Source of the DNA: Methanomassiliicoccales archaeon
Lineage (GTDB): Archaea; Thermoplasmatota; Thermoplasmata; Methanomassiliicoccales; JACIVX01
Direction of reading: 5' to 3'
NCBI GenBank assembly: GCA_028682925.1
Contig: JAJRAG010000162.1
Coordinates: 1 to 8,072, forward strand
Length of the DNA: 8,072 bases
The notes beneath the pieces were generated by a model. That model saw only the letters and a program-made list of their open reading frames with translations. It was not told the origin of the DNA and ran no database searches. The translations under genes were made by a program, and so were the position numbers. This document shows positions 5,032 through 8,072 of the stretch, one piece after another (within the stretch, counting starts at the first letter, position 1; each line of letters opens with the position of its first letter).

Positions 5032-6957
5032 CTAGAGCACTCCCCTCGCATAGTGCCCAGCAGTTATCGATCCACATTTTCTCTTGATGCTGACCTTCGA
5101 TTTCTCATCCCCTTCGTAGAATGCCTTAGCAACCAATTCTGTAAGCTCGGCGCTTCTTCTCCTCAGGTCCAGGCCATATGACTCTATTCCCATGTCCATC
5201 ATTTCCTTCATCTGCTCCAGCAGGAACAGATCCGAAGAATTCAATATGTGGACGAACCCGAAGTTGTCGCGGTATACCGGGAACTTCTTCCCCCTCATAT
5301 CCACGAGCGTTCCTTCATTGAGTGTTGGGTCCTTCGTCAACATGAGTTCGATTCTTCCGAAGACGAGGGCCTCCAATCTACCCTCGTAGTGCTTTGTGAG
5401 ATCAAGAATATCTTCCCTCGACAATTCTACAGAAAGTGTATACTGATGGAGGTCTGGTATGGTGAGACTATTAAAGAAATTCAAAGAATAGTGTCCATAC
5501 AGTCTTCTGCCAGTGTACTTCTCAGCCTGCCCCAGTGTAGAGACCATGATCGATTCGCAATTGGTATCAGGAATCTCTGTCGAGAATCCGGGCATCATAA
5601 GGACAAACTCGGTGTTCGATTTCCTGCATATAGATCTGGCGTCCTCTTTGTATCTATTCCATTCGAAATATATCCTGGAGGCGTAGGGCAATGCCTTGTC
5701 CAACGATTTCAATGATGAAATGTAAAAGGACAGTTCTCGCCCTGATCTTCTCCTTTTCGAAGACAACTGATCATACTTGAGTCTCTTAATCGAGCCCTCC
5801 AAGCGCGGGAATTCTAAGGTGGATACTATCTGCCTGACACTGTCGAAATATGCGTCCTTGGTTTTGTAGATTAGGTATTCTCCATCATCGATTTCGAATG
5901 GAACCGAAAAGGCAGAATCCCGGCCGCACCTGTCGATATCCTTTATCTCGAGGCCTCCGAGTTTCTTTCCAGATCGATAGAGGGACACCCCATCTCCATT
6001 CTTGAGATTCTCTGCGGACACACGCAAGATTCCTTGTGTGATAGTCGCTACTCCGAGCAAAAGACCTCTCGAATCTGGGTAGTCTCTTTGCATGACACTC
6101 TCTTGAGAGAGATAACCATTCGTGGTACCACGATTGAAAACGACCTCCAGGAGCTCCTTTTCTCGCGGAGTTACGAGAACGCTCTCCCCATTCTGCGCTC
6201 TTCTAATTGCATTTGCGTAGACTCTCGTTGCTAGATAGACATATACAGGACTTCTCATTCTGCCTTCAATCTTCAAAGCATCAATCCCTATCCCCATCAG
6301 GTGAGGTATCGATTCAATTGAGAAAAGATCGGCCGTGCTCAGGAGATAGCCCTTTTCATTCCCGAGGACATAGATCTTCCTGCATGGTTGCGCGCATAGC
6401 CCTCTGTTGCCGCTTCTGCCACCGAGTATGCTGGAGAACAGACATTTGCCCGAGACCGAATAGCACAAGGCGCCATGAACAAAAACCTCGAGTTCGATCT
6501 CGGTCGAGTTCCTGATCCTCTCGAGCTGTTCGAACTTGAGTTCCCTTGCTAAAATGACTCTCTCCATTCCTTGTTTGGCAGCCCAGATTATGCATTCAGG
6601 CGAATGAATCCCCATCTGAGTGGATGCGTGGATCGGCATCGAGAAGTTGTCATTTATGAGCGTCACAATTCCTCTGTCTTGAACTATGACGGCATCCACC
6701 TCGATTGAGCTGAGATAATCCAGGTAGGAAAAAACCGCCGAGAGCTCGTTCTCCTTTACCAGCGTGTTGACGGTTACGAACACCTTCACGTGGTTGTCGT
6801 GAGCCAGCGCCAAGGCACCCTTAAGCTCGGAGTTAGTGAAATTCTCCGCGAGCCTTCTTGCTCCAAATTGCTTTCCTGCGAGATAGACCGCGTCGGCTCC
6901 ACCAAGGATTGCCGCTTTCAGGGAATCCTTTGAGCCAGCAGGTGCAAGGAGTTCCAC
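5032..6957 (-). CDS. U32 family peptidase-like protein (RlhA-type architecture)
   Basis: This 641-residue protein begins with the family hallmark ELLAPAGSKDSLKAA. The U32 signature is EVFVHGALCYSVSGKC at about 157-172, close to the PROSITE pattern. Four Cys (165, 172, 188, 192), the last two in GLCAQPCRK, are the expected iron-sulfur ligands. DALKIEGRMRSP follows at about 226-237, then a DUF3656-like middle region and a second, degenerate U32-like part (FGRIELMLTK, LVDMRGKKFPV) without cysteines. The length matches E. coli RlhA (about 650), which hydroxylates 23S rRNA. U32 proteins are often named peptidases or collagenases, but bacterial members are now tied to RNA hydroxylation (RlhA, TrhP), so an RNA-modifying role is as likely as proteolysis. 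Translation starts at a GTG exactly where transcription should begin, so the mRNA is probably leaderless. Confidence 0.9.
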   Translation of the reverse strand: MELLAPAGSKDSLKAAILGGADAVYLAGKQFGARRLAENFTNSELKGALALAHDNHVKVFVTVNTLVKENELSAVFSYLDYLSSIEVDAVIVQDRGIVTLINDNFSMPIHASTQMGIHSPECIIWAAKQGMERVILARELKFEQLERIRNSTEIELEVFVHGALCYSVSGKCLFSSILGGRSGNRGLCAQPCRKIYVLGNEKGYLLSTADLFSIESIPHLMGIGIDALKIEGRMRSPVYVYLATRVYANAIRRAQNGESVLVTPREKELLEVVFNRGTTNGYLSQESVMQRDYPDSRGLLLGVATITQGILRVSAENLKNGDGVSLYRSGKKLGGLEIKDIDRCGRDSAFSVPFEIDDGEYLIYKTKDAYFDSVRQIVSTLEFPRLEGSIKRLKYDQLSSKRRRSGRELSFYISSLKSLDKALPYASRIYFEWNRYKEDARSICRKSNTEFVLMMPGFSTEIPDTNCESIMVSTLGQAEKYTGRRLYGHYSLNFFNSLTIPDLHQYTLSVELSREDILDLTKHYEGRLEALVFGRIELMLTKDPTLNEGTLVDMRGKKFPVYRDNFGFVHILNSSDLFLLEQMKEMMDMGIESYGLDLRRRSAELTELVAKAFYEGDEKSKVSIKRKCGSITAGHYARGVL

Positions 6958-6980
6958 GACGTCACAGATGGCGGACTTGA

Positions 6981-6988
6981 CTAATAAA
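6981..6988 (-). promoter_or_regulatory. TATA box for the U32 gene
   Basis: Minus-strand TTTATTAG places the predicted transcription start at about 6958, one base from the GTG codon at 6957. This spacing is the main reason to accept GTG as the start. Confidence 0.6.
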
Positions 6989-7018
6989 CTGGATGGTCTT
7001 CGTCGAGATACGAATTCA

Positions 7019-7032
7019 CACTACAGTTAGTG
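7019..7032. repeat. Small inverted repeat between divergent promoters
   Basis: CACTA-CAGT-TAGTG has perfect five-base arms. It lies between the U32 promoter and the divergent cysteine-rich gene. A second imperfectly bounded pair, TTGAA/TTCAA, lies a few bases further right (about 7038-7053). Short arms like these occur easily by chance; only their location hints at an operator. Confidence 0.3.
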
Positions 7033-7083
7033 GAAACTTGAATGCCTTTCAACTCTGAGTCAGCATATGGATAAATCATGAGA

Positions 7084-7091
7084 TTTAAAAT
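7084..7091 (+). promoter_or_regulatory. TATA-like box before the cysteine-rich gene
   Basis: TTTAAAAT predicts transcription from about 7114. That excludes the in-frame ATG at 7078 and favours the ATG at 7147. A GGATAAAT at 7069-7076 is a second candidate, so the start remains uncertain. Confidence 0.4.
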
Positions 7092-7146
7092 CGGATCGAC
7101 AATCTCAGTGCGGAGAAACGCAAGAAGAATCGAGAGCCACGATTCA

Positions 7147-7653
7147 ATGATGGAATCGACATGCAAGCACGAGAGGCTCAATCGGATCCTCTTGGTAGAT
7201 TGCTCCGATTGTTCCGGTGTTCAGGATCTGAGAGATATGAAATGCCTAAGTCAAGTTGTGAATGTGCTCTCGAACGCAGGTCCGTTGGACGAGATAGTCC
7301 TTCAGAGAGGTACCTGCATCCTCTACACGAGCGATTGTACTGAGATCCTAATTGAAATGGCAAGATTGGTCAGATTCTGCAGAGAAGCATCAAGACACGC
7401 GACGATAGGTCCAAAATGCAAGAAATGTGCTCTGAACCCAAGGACTATACTCAATTCTGTCGAAAAGAGCGTTCTTTCGCTCTCGAGCTGCCTCAATCAA
7501 GATTTTCACGTCTCGGAAAACAGAAGCAATCCGACATGTCTGGCCTGCATTGTCCGCATGAAGTCCGTGGTCAAACAAGGCGAAAATGACCTGGACGTCA
7601 TCCTGAAAATGATTGGAAAGGCAGCGTTTCATGTAGTGGGGGAGGGACGATAA
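7147..7653 (+). CDS. Cysteine-rich protein paired with a type II/IV secretion ATPase
   Basis: This 168-residue soluble protein has many cysteines. From the ATG at 7147 there are Cys6, a DCSDCSG motif (Cys19, Cys22) and Cys33, then Cys57, 64 and 78. CKKC (Cys91, Cys94), Cys115 and CLAC (Cys131, Cys134) complete the set. The stretch VDCSDCSGVQDLRDMKC followed by a helix and a strand (DEIVLQRG) resembles, from memory, the cysteine-containing domain coupled to haloarchaeal and methanogen secretion-ATPase genes (DCPG then DLxxxPxC). That likeness and the ATPase gene 11 bases downstream suggest a pilus or secretion role. Three CxxC pairs would suit zinc or an iron-sulfur cluster. The frame is open to an ATG at 7078, but those 23 residues are basic and overlap a TATA-like box, so 7147 is preferred; 7150 is also possible. 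Confidence 0.65.
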   Translation: MMESTCKHERLNRILLVDCSDCSGVQDLRDMKCLSQVVNVLSNAGPLDEIVLQRGTCILYTSDCTEILIEMARLVRFCREASRHATIGPKCKKCALNPRTILNSVEKSVLSLSSCLNQDFHVSENRSNPTCLACIVRMKSVVKQGENDLDVILKMIGKAAFHVVGEGR

Positions 7654-7664
7654 TTCAAAGATCA

Positions 7665-8072
7665 GTGCTCAAACCCAGAGCTGAAGCAACGGAGAGTCGA
7701 GAATCAGCACATAGGGCAGGAATGAAGAGATTGCTCGGCGACCACTCGATGATGCGACCGCGTTTTTCAGATTGTTGGGTAAATCCATCGACCCCGCCTG
7801 GGTCGAAGGAAATTGAAGAATACTTGGTATCGGACGCAAGAGTCCGAATCGTGTCACTTCCAGGAGGAGTCCGAACAATGTACCACGTCACTCCTTGGGA
7901 GTACAATCTCCCAAGCGGATGGACGACGATCTTATGGAAAACGATAGAAGCTCTCTCGCGAAGACCGCCACCAAACATCGGTTCATCATATGATGAGCTC
8001 AGGGAACATGTTCTTCGAGTATCTCCAAACCTGCTGATCGAAATCGCCGAGGCTGGATTCACAGGACAAGAT
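7665..8072 (+). CDS. Type II/IV secretion system ATPase (TadA/GspE-like), N-terminal part only
   Basis: I translated this frame by hand; it is open to the right edge, giving 136 residues from a GTG at 7665. The first 45 residues are basic and low in order. Then come EEYLVSDARVRIVSL (about 51-65) and MYHVTPWEYNLPSGW (72-86), a helical stretch to RRPPPN, and an amphipathic DELREHVLRVSP segment. The order of a Tyr-x-Val strand, a YxVxPxE motif and helices is the N-terminal domain of archaeal pilus and secretion ATPases, which power filament assembly at the membrane. The Walker A and B motifs would lie beyond the window, so the assignment rests on the N-domain and the cysteine-rich partner upstream. 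The start is uncertain. GTG 7665 is the first in-frame candidate; ATG 7722, after GGGCAGGA, is the alternative. Confidence 0.6.
   Translation, partial: MLKPRAEATESRESAHRAGMKRLLGDHSMMRPRFSDCWVNPSTPPGSKEIEEYLVSDARVRIVSLPGGVRTMYHVTPWEYNLPSGWTTILWKTIEALSRRPPPNIGSSYDELREHVLRVSPNLLIEIAEAGFTGQD

Noticed and set aside
5248..5715. Plus-strand open frame of 155 codons inside the U32 gene.
   Set aside because: It is a shadow of a well-supported gene; no start signal or domain is visible.
7894..7915. Hairpin CTTGGGAG-TACAAT-CTCCCAAG within the ATPase-like gene.
   Set aside because: A perfect eight-base stem with a short loop is expected about once by chance in this length, and it encodes a motif-bearing protein stretch.
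7983..7996. Palindrome TCATCATATGATGA within the ATPase-like gene.
   Set aside because: A 14-base palindrome is not rare enough to stand out, and it lies in coding sequence.
7655..8062. Minus-strand open frame of 135 codons at the right edge.
   Set aside because: The product has no recognisable motif, and it is antisense to the frame that encodes ATPase-like motifs and follows the cysteine-rich gene.

Overview
The window looks archaeal, most likely a Thermoplasmata-type euryarchaeote, with mid-range base composition. The evidence is a two-oxoacid:ferredoxin oxidoreductase with separate gamma and delta subunits, an archaeal-type (COG3635) cofactor-independent phosphoglycerate mutase, a COG1325 RNA-binding protein, a class II tRNA-Leu without an encoded CCA, and an archaeal secretion-ATPase locus. 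TATA boxes lie about 26 bases before probable transcription starts, and several genes look leaderless. The lineage is inferred from gene content and not proven.

Left part (1-1355): on the minus strand the window cuts porD at its C-terminal side. PorC lies directly upstream in the same operon, so the POR catalytic subunits probably lie outside the window to the left. A short divergent promoter region separates this operon from a plus-strand COG1325 RNA-binding protein gene.

Middle (1356-3817): tRNA-Leu(UAG) has its own promoter and a 16-base perfect palindrome across its 5' end. It is followed on the plus strand by a small protein resembling DUF6015, by apgM (glycolysis/gluconeogenesis), and by a small zinc-ribbon protein with two membrane helices. 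ApgM and POR act at the two ends of the lower glycolytic trunk, but nothing here shows they are co-regulated.

Right part (3832-8072): two minus-strand genes encode small single-helix, pilin-like surface proteins. The second has a KG/Q junction typical of archaeal class III signal peptides. Upstream of them on the same strand is a full-length U32 'peptidase' (RlhA-like architecture). Divergent from it, a plus-strand pair encodes a cysteine-rich protein and the N-terminal part of a probable type II/IV secretion (TadA/GspE-like) ATPase that runs off the right edge. I read 3832-8072 as an archaeal pilus or secretion locus interrupted by the U32 gene. This is the most interesting part of the window, but it is built from known families rather than a plainly new system.

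No stretch over 300 bases lacks a gene. I saw no CRISPR array, insertion sequence or replication origin.
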